The notes beneath the pieces were generated by a model. That model saw nothing but the letters and a program-made list of their open reading frames with translations. It searched no databases and was not told the origin of the DNA. From Nipponacmea schrenckii (Eukaryota > Mollusca > Gastropoda > Lottiidae): a stretch of 64,000 bases of DNA. The position numbers and the translations under genes are program-made. Within the stretch, counting starts at the first letter, position 1, and each line of letters opens with the position of its first letter. The DNA lies in NCBI GenBank assembly GCA_030562195.1, contig CM060202.1, forward strand, positions 31,362,599-31,426,598, read 5' to 3'. Shown in pieces: positions 36,101 through 46,400 of the stretch.

Positions 36101-38427
36101 GAACTGTCTATTTAATGATATCCTCAACTGTGAACACTATTACTGATTAATTTATCTAATACAAATATTTCCGGTGTGATAAGTCAAATTAATGGTGAAT
36201 CTGTCTATTTAATGATATCCTCAACTGTGAACACTATTACTGATTAATTTATCTAATACAAATATTTCCGGTGTGATAAGTCAAATTAATGGTGAATCTG
36301 TCTATTTAATGATATCCTCAACTGTGAACACTATTACTGATTAATTTATCTAATACAAATATTTCCGGTGTGATAAGTCAAATTAATGGTGAATCTGTCT
36401 ATTTAATGATATCCTCAACTGTGAACACTATTACTGATTAATTTATCTAATACAAATATTTCCGGTGTGATAAGTCAAATTAATGGTGAATCTGTCTATT
36501 TAATGATATCCTCAACTGTGAACACTATTACTGATTAATTTATCTAATACAAATATTTCCGGTGTGATAAGTCAAATTAATGGTGAATCTGTCTATTTAA
36601 TGATATCCTCAACTGTGAACACTATTACTGATTAATTTATCTAATACAAATATTTCCGGTGTGATAAGTCAAATTAATGGTGAATCTGTCTATTTAATGA
36701 TATCCTCAACTGTGAACACTATTACTGATTAATTTATCTAATACAAATATTTCCGGTGTGATAAGTCAAATTAATGGTGAATCTGTCTATTTAATGATAT
36801 CCTCAACTGTGAACACTATTACTGATTAATTTATCTAATACAAATATTTCCGGTGTGATAAGTCAAATTAATAGCGAATCTGTCTATTTAATGATATCCT
36901 CAACTGTGAACACAATTACTGATTAATTTATCTAATACAAATATTTCCGGTGTGATAAGTCAAATTAATAGCGAATCTGTCTATTTAATGATATCCTCAA
37001 CTGTGAACACTATTACTGATTAAGCTTATTAATAAAATTCTTTTCTGGTGGTGGGTCGAGTCGATGGTGTTTTCCTTCCCTCTTTAATGATATCCTCAAC
37101 TTACATATACTGATTAATTTATCTAATACAAATATTTCCGGTGTGATAAGTCAAATTAATGGTGAACCTGTCTATTTAATGATATCCTCAACTGTAAACA
37201 CTATTACTGATTAGCAGCTTAGTTAGAAAATTCCTGTTTCTGAGACTAAGGTGTGGTCGAGTCGATGGTGTTTTCCTTCCTCTCTCTCTACCCAGTCTAA
37301 CTTAGCATCAATCTGATGATTTATTGCAGGCACTTGCCGAGTTGGGTTTAATCCAAGAAATCGGAAATCTGGTCAGTCAGATAATAGAAGGTGTAGATCC
37401 AGGTTCTCGGACTATGGCAGCGGTGTCTATAATCATCTGGATTTCCGCTATAGCTTCGAGTTTTATAGATAATATACCGTATACAACGGCTATGGTGAGT
37501 AATATATCAGGAGGGGCAAGTAATATATCAGGAGGGGCAAGTAATATATCAGGAGGGGCAAGTAATATATCAGGAGAGGCAAGTAATATATCAGGAGGGA
37601 CGAGTAATATATCAGGAGGGGCAAGTAATATATCAGGAGGGACGAGTAATATATTTAAATAAATAAGTAATTAAGATAAATTTAATTGGTTGATTTTTAT
37701 TTTAGGTTCCAGTTCTCGTAAACATCAGCGAGAACTCAGACTTAAATTTACCCATTTTACCACTAGTTATGGCCCTTGCTTTCGGTGCCTGTTTGGGCGG
37801 GAATGGGACGTTAATTGGGGCGTCTGCTAACGTCGTCTGCACTGGTATCGCAGAACAACACGGTTATGGTATCAGTTTCGCTGAATTCTTTAAGTAAGTA
37901 GAATCGAATGAATGATTGTTATAATTATTATCACCGACGCCGTGGAGAAACGACTCAGTCATCTTAACATGTGTTTTATCATCCAAGTCAACAATAACAC
38001 GAAAAGCTGCCAAAAATATCTCCGTTAATTTCCGTCTCTCTTGCTCATTATTGATATTTATACCATGTGTTACTCTAGTTATATTCCTTGTAGCTATTGA
38101 CAGAGCACGTTACTGAGCCTGGGGTTCTTGGGAATTTACCTCGTTGTACAATGCATGTCCCTCGTCATTACCAATCAGTAGCAGGAAAGCTTTGTGTAAA
38201 ATTCAGTGGCGTCTTAATGAAAATTTACTAATTGCGCACTATTACGTGCTGTACTTTTTGATTAACACCATGGTTACTAGAATAATGGGATGTAAAACTC
38301 CTTATGTATAATGAAATTTTATTTTAACAGGGTTGGTTTTCCAATGATGTTAGTCACAACTCTACTGGCCCATGTTTATTTAATAGTGTGTCACGTCCTT
38401 ATTGGCTGGAACAGTGTGGAATTATAA
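27149..38427 (+). CDS. OCA2: OCA2 (P protein), melanosomal anion/transport family (18 exons, frame breaks in exons 9-10)
   Basis: Polytopic membrane protein of the ArsB/NhaD-type permease family; in vertebrates it sets melanosome pH and pigmentation. Exons: 27149-27441, 27591-27753, 28086-28158, 28600-28751, 29346-29428, 29699-29846, 30072-30143, 30518-30640, 31002-31125, 31752-about 31887, 32573-32708, 33241-33385, 33689-33740, 34123-34231, 35150-35277, 37330-37494, 37706-37893, 38331-38427; about 795 codons. The cytosolic N-terminus (about 135 aa) carries NRPLLI, a dileucine-like sorting motif, before TM1 ([12 protein letters not shown]). Conserved blocks: [44 protein letters not shown], and [20 protein letters not shown] followed by GIAEQHGYG; it ends GWNSVEL. 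All exons except 9 and 10 are open and in phase. Confidence 0.88.
28280..28560 (+). mobile_element. SINE-like element, copy 2
   Basis: Diverged partner of 20107-20365, inserted in OCA2 intron 3 just before exon 4. It has GTGTGGGTTTCGATCATG (B-box-like), TTCGATGACCTTGAATTCAT, CAGTCCACCCAGCTGTATGG, GGATAATCCGGG. It ends in a GTTGTTGTTTTTTG tail. Confidence 0.5.
28812..29155. mobile_element. MITE-like element with about 80-bp terminal inverted repeats
   Basis: Left end TAAAGCGATACTGCGTCTTA, with GGTCAATAAGAGTATATATA and TTCATCAGT further in. The right end is the reverse complement with substitutions: ACTGATGAATATACTCATAT, TGACCATTCTTGAG, then GATACAGTATCACTTTA. The centre is palindromic around TTATTGAAAAACGC / GCGTTTTTCAATAA. 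No coding capacity. It lies in OCA2 intron 4. Other copies: 41565-41873 (full), 10330-10445 (right half), 46990-47090 (left half). Confidence 0.75.
31002..31887 (+). pseudogene. OCA2: Disrupted OCA2 exons 9 and 10
   Basis: Exon 9 (31002-31125) reads correctly to LLCLFSAVV and then meets TAG at 31080-31082. The conserved continuation FLDN-VTT is present one frame over, so one base is missing near 31069-31071 in a T run. Exon 10 (from 31752) reads CEVLNLDP, then loses frame near 31779-31786 and shows stops at once, while [18 protein letters not shown] continues in another frame. After GDP the conserved segment is short and again hits a stop near 31857. Exons 11-18 are intact. Either consensus errors or a recent loss of function would look like this. 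Confidence 0.7.
31185..31435. mobile_element. Foldback element, one full and one partial copy
   Basis: 31185-31320 is a palindrome: left arm TATATACTATTGTCCTGTCG and CAGAAACACTT, right arm GAAGAAGACACTTAGCTGAA and GATGACAGGACAATAG. A second left arm follows at 31320-31410 with GTAACGTTTCGACTAAATGC. It lies in OCA2 intron 9, between the two frame-broken exons. Confidence 0.6.
33058..33135. mobile_element. Single arm of the same foldback family
   Basis: GGAAAACAATTAAATATATA then CTGTTGTCTAACATTTCGGC and TTCCACAGAAACACTTGATT match the left arm at 31320-31410. It lies in OCA2 intron 11. No partner arm seen next to it. Confidence 0.5.
34674..35090. repeat. 20-bp minisatellite, OCA2 intron 14
   Basis: About 20 copies of CAATATCTATCGTGTGCGGG with variants (GGTTATATCTATCG, GTAATATCTACCG). 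A short insert with TTAAAATGTACGGGGAATAT appears twice. It ends about 60 bp before exon 15 (35150). Confidence 0.93.
35478..37215. repeat. 97-bp satellite, OCA2 intron 15, about 17 copies
   Basis: The unit begins TCAACTGTGAACACTATTAC, continues TGATTAATTTATCTAATACA and AATATTTCCGGTGTGATAAG, and ends TTAATGATATCC. Copies from 36100 to 36900 are almost identical. Two inner stretches (35881-36070 and 37021-37100) are scrambled and contain right-flank and exon 16 sequence. Single diverged relatives occur at 10640-10690 and 46730-46850. Confidence 0.95.
37492..37655 (+). repeat. 21-bp minisatellite fused to the OCA2 exon 16 donor
   Basis: Exon 16 ends ATG and the donor reads GTGAGTAATATATCAGG. 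The array then repeats AGTAATATATCAGGAGGGGC (21-bp period) about seven times, with variants GGGACG and GAGGCA. Each unit carries AAGTAATAT, a donor-like site. The frame stays open as repeats of SNISGGA until a stop at 37660. Confidence 0.92.
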
Positions 38428-39592
38428 TTTACAGGGCTGTTTTAATACGACAAATACAAAACTGAACAAGTACTTTCTTTAATTAGGTTACAAAACATGT
38501 AATGAAACCAGATTCCTTAGTAAATTAAAAATCACGCCCATTATAATTTATATAAAATTATGTGCCCCTGGGTTGGTGTCCAGTTAAAACATGTCAAGAT
38601 GGTAACAATTTAAAAGTTAATATGGTAACAACTCCACCAAAACGGTAACAGAAATTTGGTAAAGAAGTTATTGACATAAATTTTGTGATGTTTATTGTTC
38701 TTTTTCTATTATTCAAAACTATTTGTTTGAAATATTAAAGAAATTATATATTATATTTGGGTGAATATCTGGATTTACCTGTCGACATCAGATTTTCTAA
38801 TAAGGGAATCCTGTGTTTGTGGTTTGTGTAAATGTCGATCAGGTCTATAATAATAATGATTTTTAATCAGAAAGATTTTGTTGTTGTTTTACCGTGTGAA
38901 ATTATGTAGAAACTGAGATTAAAATATTTTGTTAAATGTTATATGAAATATTTTATTAAATCATGTTTTTGAAAATCAACCTACTGATAACTTCTCATAT
39001 CATTTCAATTTAACGGCTCGTTATCAGCATGTGATATATTTGTGGTACACTGGAGCAATTATGTAAATATTAAGCCTAATGATTTGTCCTCTCTAACGTC
39101 CAGACTATTCCTGTCAACCGGACTATACTGTCAACATGACGTCTGTCTATGCCCAGGGTAAAATTTCTGTTTCGACGCTTCAAATTCACTCAAGGGAGGT
39201 AACAACAATTAAGCATATTCGATCTATAATCCTCTAACGACTTGTTAAATTTAACACTCAACTCAAACAATTTTCGAGCTCTCAAAAGTTTTTTCGGTCT
39301 ATTTTTGATGTTTTTATAAGTGCATATTAAGAACCAATTATTGTACGGATTATTTTAGAATTTGAGAGAAAAACTATTGGGTACGTTTTATAAAAATTGA
39401 CCCCTGAACCGGAAGCTAGCAAACCGGATATTGATTTATCACGTGATATCGTTCAACCAATCCTAGCAAAGAAGAACTGCACATGGTGGCATTAGTGTGA
39501 CTCGTTAAAAATTATAACTTTTTACTAGCTGATATAACTCGAAATTTAATAGACAGTTTAATAGTGAAAAATTCTATGGTGTGACGTCTGCA
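38428..39592. other. OCA2 3' UTR and TOMM40 upstream region
   Basis: No exon seen. ATTAAA at 38734-38739 is a possible OCA2 poly(A) signal. The last 170 bp contain CCGGAAGCTAGCAAACCGG and a perfect palindromic E-box TCACGTGA at 39439-39446, a plausible TOMM40 promoter element of the USF/MITF type. Confidence 0.5.
39439..39446. promoter_or_regulatory. E-box TCACGTGA upstream of TOMM40
   Basis: Palindromic CACGTG core with flanking T and A, 147 bp before the start codon. bHLH-ZIP factors (USF, TFE3/MITF) bind such sites in promoters of mitochondrial and lysosomal genes. Its use here is inference. Confidence 0.4.
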
Positions 39593-40606
39593 ATGGGAAA
39601 CGTATCTGCGCCCGAGACACCCGTGGGAGGACTCAACCCTACCCCTTCGATCCCAGTTCCTGAGCCACCAACACAAGGTCAAGATGCCGACAGTTCTCCG
39701 ATAGAGAAGCCTGTTTTAGCCCAAACTCCATTTGACAACAATCCAGGGACTTATGAAGAATTACATAGAAAATGCAAAGAACTATTCCCACAGATATTCG
39801 AAGGGGCCAAACTTGTTGTCTCGAAAGGTCTGAGCAGCAACTTTCAGGTCAGCCACACAATGGCAATGAGTTCATGTCAACCATCAGGATATCGTTTTGG
39901 AAGCACGTACATTGGCAGCAAACAGATCAATCCTCAAGAATCATACCCTGTTATTTTGGGTGATATTGATGTCAATGGAGACCTGAATGCACAAGTGATT
40001 CACGCCTTTACGGAGCGAATTCGCTGCAAGGGGGTGGTTCAGATGCAGAAGAATAAATGCGCCGTTACTCAGGTTACGACTGATTACAAGGGAGACGATT
40101 ATACTGCGTCAATGACTCTTGGAAATATTGATCCAATCCACGAGTCTGGTATAGTTGTAAGTCAATATTTACAACGAATTACTCGCAGACTTGATCTTGG
40201 TGCGGAGCTACATTATCAATACGGAAATCAGGTACCAGGTGGGCAAATCGCGTTCATGTCATTCGCTGGAAGACTGACTGGTGACCAATGGCAGTTCAGT
40301 GGTAATATCAGTCCTATGACAGGCACATTTCGTGGTTCTTATGTACATAAAGTTGGTGAGCACGCGCAATTAGGTGCAGAACTAGAGACAAGTGTACGTA
40401 TGGGTGATAGCACGGCCACGGTTGGGTATCAGTTAGAAATTCCTAATGCCAACGTAACTTTTAAGGGGCAGCTGGATAGTGACTATTGTGTGGGGGCTGT
40501 GATGGAAAAAAAGATAGTACCTTATCCATTTACATTTGCGTTTAGTGGTTATTTAAATCATGCGAAGGCGACGTATCGTTTTGGAATGGGACTTATAATC
40601 GGATAA
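39593..40606 (+). CDS. TOMM40: TOMM40, mitochondrial import pore subunit (single exon, 337 aa)
   Basis: Beta-barrel channel of the TOM complex in the outer mitochondrial membrane, through which nearly all nuclear-encoded mitochondrial precursors pass. The start is the ATG at 39593, giving MGNVSAPETPVGG; MGNV is also the family's N-terminus. After a proline-rich tail of about 45 aa come NPGTYEELHRKCKELFPQ, EGAKLVVSKGLSSNFQVSH, VTLGN-like MTLGN, GAELHYQYG, and the C-terminal strands VMEKKIVPYPFTFAF, SGYLNHAKATYRFGMGL and IIG. Length is close to the vertebrate protein (about 361). No intron interrupts it, unlike all other genes here. It is fully open with no sign of decay. Confidence 0.96.
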   Translation: MGNVSAPETPVGGLNPTPSIPVPEPPTQGQDADSSPIEKPVLAQTPFDNNPGTYEELHRKCKELFPQIFEGAKLVVSKGLSSNFQVSHTMAMSSCQPSGYRFGSTYIGSKQINPQESYPVILGDIDVNGDLNAQVIHAFTERIRCKGVVQMQKNKCAVTQVTTDYKGDDYTASMTLGNIDPIHESGIVVSQYLQRITRRLDLGAELHYQYGNQVPGGQIAFMSFAGRLTGDQWQFSGNISPMTGTFRGSYVHKVGEHAQLGAELETSVRMGDSTATVGYQLEIPNANVTFKGQLDSDYCVGAVMEKKIVPYPFTFAFSGYLNHAKATYRFGMGLIIG

Positions 40607-41564
40607 TGTTAAATATATTTAGTTATATTTCTTAAAATTTATTAACATATAGAAGTTTAGTGAAGAACAAATAGGCAGATGTTTCAAGATGGCTGGTGAT
40701 TATAGATGGTGCTGAAGAGCTAGGTTGTTGTACGAGGCCTTGTAAACTTGGTAGTATTTCAAACTGCAACAGAAATCATGATATCATTGCATTTATAAAA
40801 AGAATGGCCTGAAAAACCCTGAAATGTGACCCCTGTTTGACTAATGACATATTAAATCTCATAACAGACTGGATGATCAAGTGTTCATGTGAGGAAAGAA
40901 TATAGCGAAAATAGAACCGTCTTGAAAGAGTTGAAAAACCTGTTATAAAGTAACTTTTACTATGCTAAAAACTTCCACAACCAGTCCAGTCTATCCACCA
41001 ACAATGTTTGTTTTTTTATTTCTGTGTGCATGATTTCATACAATATTGTATCATTATGTTTTATCAGTCTTCAGTCATACAAAATATTTCACCTGTCACC
41101 CAAACTGTCAGTTCTAGGGGTCTGTATCTAAAAACAGAGAATCAAAAATACTTAAATATGACCTCGATACAGAAATCTAATATTTATTTGGTAAGGGTTA
41201 AAGGTCAATGTAATCTCTAGCTAGACCAGGGGAGGTTGTTTATATTGACCAGGTCAGCTAGTGGAGATTGGTAATAGGGTTCAGTATAGGACAAGAATGA
41301 GAAGCCTTCTATACACATATTGGAAGTAGCAATTGAGTAATTTTTCGCAAAATACTTTTTTTTTTTAAATTCTCGTGGACAATGTTATAATTTCTGTCAT
41401 CTTTTGAAAAAAAAGGCTGAATTTATTTTAATTATTAAATTCTGATAAATTATTTGTTATTTTTAAGAAGAATTACAGAATATCTTATGAATATTTATGA
41501 TTTTTATTCCACGATGATTATCTCTGTATGAGTCTATGTTATGAACCAAGATGGGAAGTTCTGT

Positions 41565-41873
41565 TAAAGCGATACTGCGCCTTAGTTTGAACATAGCATT
41601 TAAGTTTTAAACTTTGTCAATATGAGTATATATTCATCAGTAGATATACCTGCTGTTATAAATAACATAACAGAATTCTTATATAATCTGATAAATCTAA
41701 AAACTTAATAATTATCCATAAAAATACAATTAATTATTGAAATACGATTAATAAATTGATTTAAATTCTGTTAGTTTATGACACCAGGTAAGTTCCCTGT
41801 AATAATATCTAATATATACCCAAATGACCTTTCTTAAGAACTAAATTTTATGTCTATTCTAAGATGCAGTATC
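41565..41873. mobile_element. Second full copy of the 80-bp-TIR element
   Basis: Left end TTAAAGCGATACTGCGCCTT, inner TATGAGTATATATTCATCAG; right end CTTAAGAACTAAATTTTATG and TCTAAGATGCAGTATCAA. More diverged than the copy at 28812-29155, mainly on the right. No coding capacity. Confidence 0.68.
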
Positions 41874-42904
41874 AATGTAATTATTGATTGTATAATTAAT
41901 GTTGGCCTACCTAGTAAAAATGTTTAATAAATGATGACGGTTTCCTACCGGAGTTATAAACAATTTATAAATTCCTGGTACCACCATTTTGTTTTTGATG
42001 TGTTTTAATGTCATTGACCTTCAAAAAATATTGATTTTATAAAATGTAAGTTTCTCTTATGGTGAGGACACATAAATTGTTTGTGTCGCAATGTTTTGTC
42101 CTGAGTTTCACTGACAGATTGCGAGTACTTGATAACAAAAAACAAAAATCTTTGCTGTGTTGATAAAAAGGTAATGATCATGTGATTAAAGTGAAAATGA
42201 ATCTGATTGGATGACATCTGTGGAATCTATTTCGTAAGTGGGAACAAATCGACGAAAATGATCGCCGATGAGAAATTCCTCACTGGTTCAATGATCTAAA
42301 TCCCCTTGACTACGCCATAATTTTGTTGCTGCACTGGCACAAGCAATAATATACTCAATATTGGAGTCGATGACCAACTGTTAGTGTCCTCACCTATAAG
42401 CTATATTAATAAAACAGATTGTGAGAAGATTTTGTAAGAATTTTGTTAATTTGATTGATTTATTAAATGTGCTAGTGTAATTGTCATAACATTTCAGTTT
42501 TTCTATATAAAATATTTAAACCAACAAATTTATACTTGTTCCTGAGCTCCAGTTCATGTTTCTTATTTTTGAAAATGCAAAAAAATAGAGTGCCCAAAGA
42601 TATATTTTTGGCTAGATCGAGTTTAAATATACTGTAGTCCACAGGAGTATTAGTACAAATAAAACTTTAGCAATGTATTATAGACACTATCAGGTTATAC
42701 TTCATTGCCCACTTCCAGGCTTGATCTATCATGATAAAAGTAAGATTAAAAAATACATGAAATTTATGTAAATAAAAAAAAAATTTATTTCAACTTTATA
42801 AAGGTCAGTCACTGTGTTAATGATTACAATTATCACTATCTCTCCAGAAGTAGATAATTTCTTATCAATTGATGTATACTGAAATTCATAGCATAGTCTC
42901 TACT

Positions 42905-43272
42905 TGTGACCTAGGCCAGTGCTTCTATAGGAGATTATCTTATTACACCTAATACTTGTTACCTAGGTCAGTGTTTCTATAGGAGAGTATCTCTTATAAC
43001 ACCTAATACTTGTACCTAGGCCAGTGCTTCTATAGGAGAGTATCTCTTATAACACCTAATACTTGTGACCTAGGCCAGTGCTTCTATAGGAGAGTATCTC
43101 TTATAACACCTAATACTTGTTACCTAGGCCAGTGCTTCTATAGGAGAGTATCTCTTATAACACCTAATACTTGTACCTAGGCCAGTGCTTCTATAGGAGA
43201 GTATCTCTTATAACACCTAATACTTGTAACCTAGGCCAGTGCTTCTATAGGGGAGTATCTCTTATAACACCT
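42905..43272. repeat. 54-bp minisatellite, second locus
   Basis: About seven copies of the unit beginning CCTAGGCCAGTGCTTCTATA seen at 14180-14437. Here the left flank (AGAAGTAGATAATTTCTTAT, TGATGTATACTGAAATTCAT, AGCATAGTCTCTACTTG) is shared with a one-copy locus at 45440-45545, which shows that flank and unit move together. Confidence 0.93.
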
Positions 43273-43464
43273 TTTACATTGTTTCTCTCCAATTACAAGT
43301 ATTTAGTCTGTACCACTTCAATTATACAATCACAAACATATCGGACAGGGCGATAAAAACATGAACCTATCTGGGTGATATACCAGTATCATGAACATAT
43401 CAGACTGGGCGATATACCGGTGTCCCGAACATATCGCCCAGCCCTACAACACTCTTGTTTTCCA

Positions 43465-46400
43465 TCAATCATCTACATCCCTCTGTCTAGCGTTCCGAGC
43501 ACCTGATCCCACTTTCCGTTTTTTAAACGACACAATCTCACCAGGATTAGAGTTCAAAGAAGTGACAGTTTTTTCTCTGAATTTTTGTTTGGGGGGTTTC
43601 TGTTCTTTAGTTGGTTCTGGTAGGGGGATGTCTTCTACTAACAAATCTTCTGGAGCAGGGGGGCTGAAATTGAAAAAAAAAAATAGTTTTTTGTAAGACA
43701 ATCTTTTGGTGATGACAAGACTATAACTTTAACTTTTTAACTTTAATAATCAGAGCTGACCGGCATATCTGACCAAATCGACAGCCCTGATGGAAATGTG
43801 GAATCTCTAAGTCTGTGATGCAGCAAAGTTTATAAGCACAATAGTAGGCAGTCAGCCGGTCATTTAAAAAGTGTACTTGGTGCTCAAATAACCGGCAAGG
43901 AAAGTATAATAACAGGTTATTTTAGTGTCAAGTACACTACGTCACTCAGGTTTGCTGCCTTTTAATTCATTACAACAATCTCTACTAGAACTTCAACAAC
44001 ACTGGAGATATTTAGCACCAACACTGGAGATATTTAGCACCAACACTGGAGATATTTAGCACCAACACTGGAGATATTTAGCACCAACACTGGAGATATT
44101 TAGCACCAACACTGGAGATATTTAGCACCAACACTGGAGATATTTAGCACCAACACTGGAGATATTTAGCACCAACACTGGAGATATTTAGCACCAACAC
44201 TGGAGATATTTAGCACCAACACTGGAGATATTTAGCACCAACACTGGAGATATTTAGCACCAACACTGGAGATATTTAGCACCAACACTGGAGATATTTA
44301 GCACCAACACTGGAGATATTTAGCACCAACACTGGAGATATTTAGCACCAACACTGGAGATATTTAGCACCAACACTGGAGATATTTAGCACCAACACTG
44401 GAGATATTTAGCACCAACACTGGAGATATTTAGCACCAACACTGGAGATATTTAGCACCAACACTGGAGATATTTAGCACCAACACTGGAGATATTTAGC
44501 ACCAACACTGGAGATATTTAGCACCAACACTGGAGATATTTAGTACCAACACTGGAGATATTTAGCACCAACACTGGAGATATTTAGCACCAACACTAAG
44601 TAAACCATCAAACAGGAGAGAGAGGTTAATATTCAAAAATGAGAATAAAAGGCTTGGGTCAAAGTTTATGACCTGAAACACAAACAACTTACATTTCAGT
44701 AACAGAAACTGTTTCCCAACCACCAAAAACTGAACGTGAACTTTTGGGATCTTTACGAGCCGGTAATGGTATCTGGGGGGTAGGTTCTGGTTCTATGGGG
44801 GGTGGGGCTTCTTCCTCCACCTGAAATATAGTAAATATATAATTTGAAAGGAAAAGAAGTAAATAACAAACAATAGACTGACCAAGTAAAAAAAAGAAAA
44901 CTTTGAAGTAGGGAAAATTGAAAACCATGTCAAAGATAGAAATATATCTGCTCACTATTATAGCATTTTCTTCTATATTTCATCTTGAATCTTTCTAAAT
45001 TCTTGTAAAATTCCCCCCAATTTTTTAATTTGTCCCATTAAAAAACAATCCCTACCGGTATAGGTATAGTGCTGGGTACTGTCACCTCTGTCTCTGGCTC
45101 TGCTTCACCATTCTGTAATCTCTCCTGCTCTGCCAGAGACACAAATTTCTCCGGTGCTTCCCACACTGGCTCTGTAAAAATATAAAATTTATTTATAATT
45201 ATTGTTATCCTTGCTTAAACTAATGAGTCTTATTGCCAGATTTTAAACCAAAAATTTTACAAGTTCGTGTATGAAAAATATCCTCAAATCAATATAGACC
45301 AAGATAGTAGTGTGATCTATTACTTGAATTTTTATGGAAATTTTATTCTCAGACAAAAGGAAGATTAGATCCCCTTTCATTATCTCCCTTGAAGTAATCA
45401 CATTGTATGATTTGATCATTAGTTTATCTTATAAATCTCTCCAGAAGTAGATAATTTTTAATCAAATTGATGTATACTGAAATTCGTAGCATAGTCTCTT
45501 CTTGTGACCTTGGCCAGTGCTTCTATAGGAGAGTACAACACCCTAACTTAATATCACAACCAGTCAATTTGAAACTACTGTCAGACATGACTGGCTAGAA
45601 ACATACCATTAGTAAGAGAATTCCAGTAGTAAGTATATCCTTCAGGTGAGGTAGCCTCATACCAAATACCACTTTCTTCTTCTCTAGACTTACACTCAAC
45701 TTTTTCATCCAAAACTTCATTTTTCCTCTTTTTTTTATTTTTCTGTGCCTCTAATTTCTCTTGTTCTGAAACAATTCGATAAAATCATATAAAATAATTC
45801 TGTTTCTAGCTAGGCTGTAGCTCTTTTAAAACAAATTGTATGTTGAAATAATGTGTGGTTTTTGCAGTCATGTGCTTGGTCGCCGGGGGGTAGGGGTTTG
45901 TCTGTTTTATGCACGTGTGCTTGTGTGTTTTGGACGGGTTGCGCATTGGAGTGTTGTGTGTGTTTTTTTTTCCAATGCATTGCCCCATGGGCCGAATGTG
46001 AGACAGGACCATGTCCTTGTGTATTGGACTTATTCTGACCCATGTAAAATAAAGAGTCTATGTTTGTTTCTATGGACTGAATGTTAGACAGGACCATGTC
46101 CTTGTGTATTGGACCTAATTCTAACCCATGTAAAATAAAGAGTCTATGTTTGTCTCTATGGGCTGAATGTTAAACAGGACCATGTCCTTGTGTATTGGAC
46201 CTAATTCTAACCCATGTAAAATAAAGAGTCTATGTTTGTCTCTATGGGCTGAATGTTAGACAGGACCATGTCCTTGTGTATTGGACCTAATTCTGACCCT
46301 ATGTAAAATAAAGAGTCTATGTTTGTTTCTATGGGCTGAATGTTAGATAGGACCATGTCCTTGTGTATTGGACCTGATTCTGACCTATGTAAAATAAAGA

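Larger units (their letters stand above)
40607..43464. other. Intergenic TOMM40-WBP4 with mobile and tandem repeats
   Basis: No exon seen. It contains a TIR element (41565-41873), homopolymer-rich AT sequence (41350-41500, 42770-42790), and the 54-bp minisatellite at 42905-43272. An imperfect direct repeat of about 45 bp built on ATGAACATATC / GGGCGATA lies at 43338-43440. It contains the 3' ends of both convergent genes; ATTAAATC at about 40850 could serve TOMM40. Confidence 0.5.

Noticed and set aside
39581..39592. Upstream GTG as the TOMM40 start, adding MTSA
   Set aside because: Nuclear animal genes start at ATG; the ATG at 39593 gives MGNV, the family's own N-terminus.
43997..44598. Regular short repeats resembling a CRISPR array
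   Set aside because: Units are directly head-to-tail with no unique spacers, and the setting is a eukaryotic intron.
45806..46097. Overlapping frames on both strands (Cys-rich plus-strand peptide; His/Thr-rich minus-strand peptide)
   Set aside because: They lie in WBP4 intron 5 next to the 86-bp array, with no splice logic or recognisable family.
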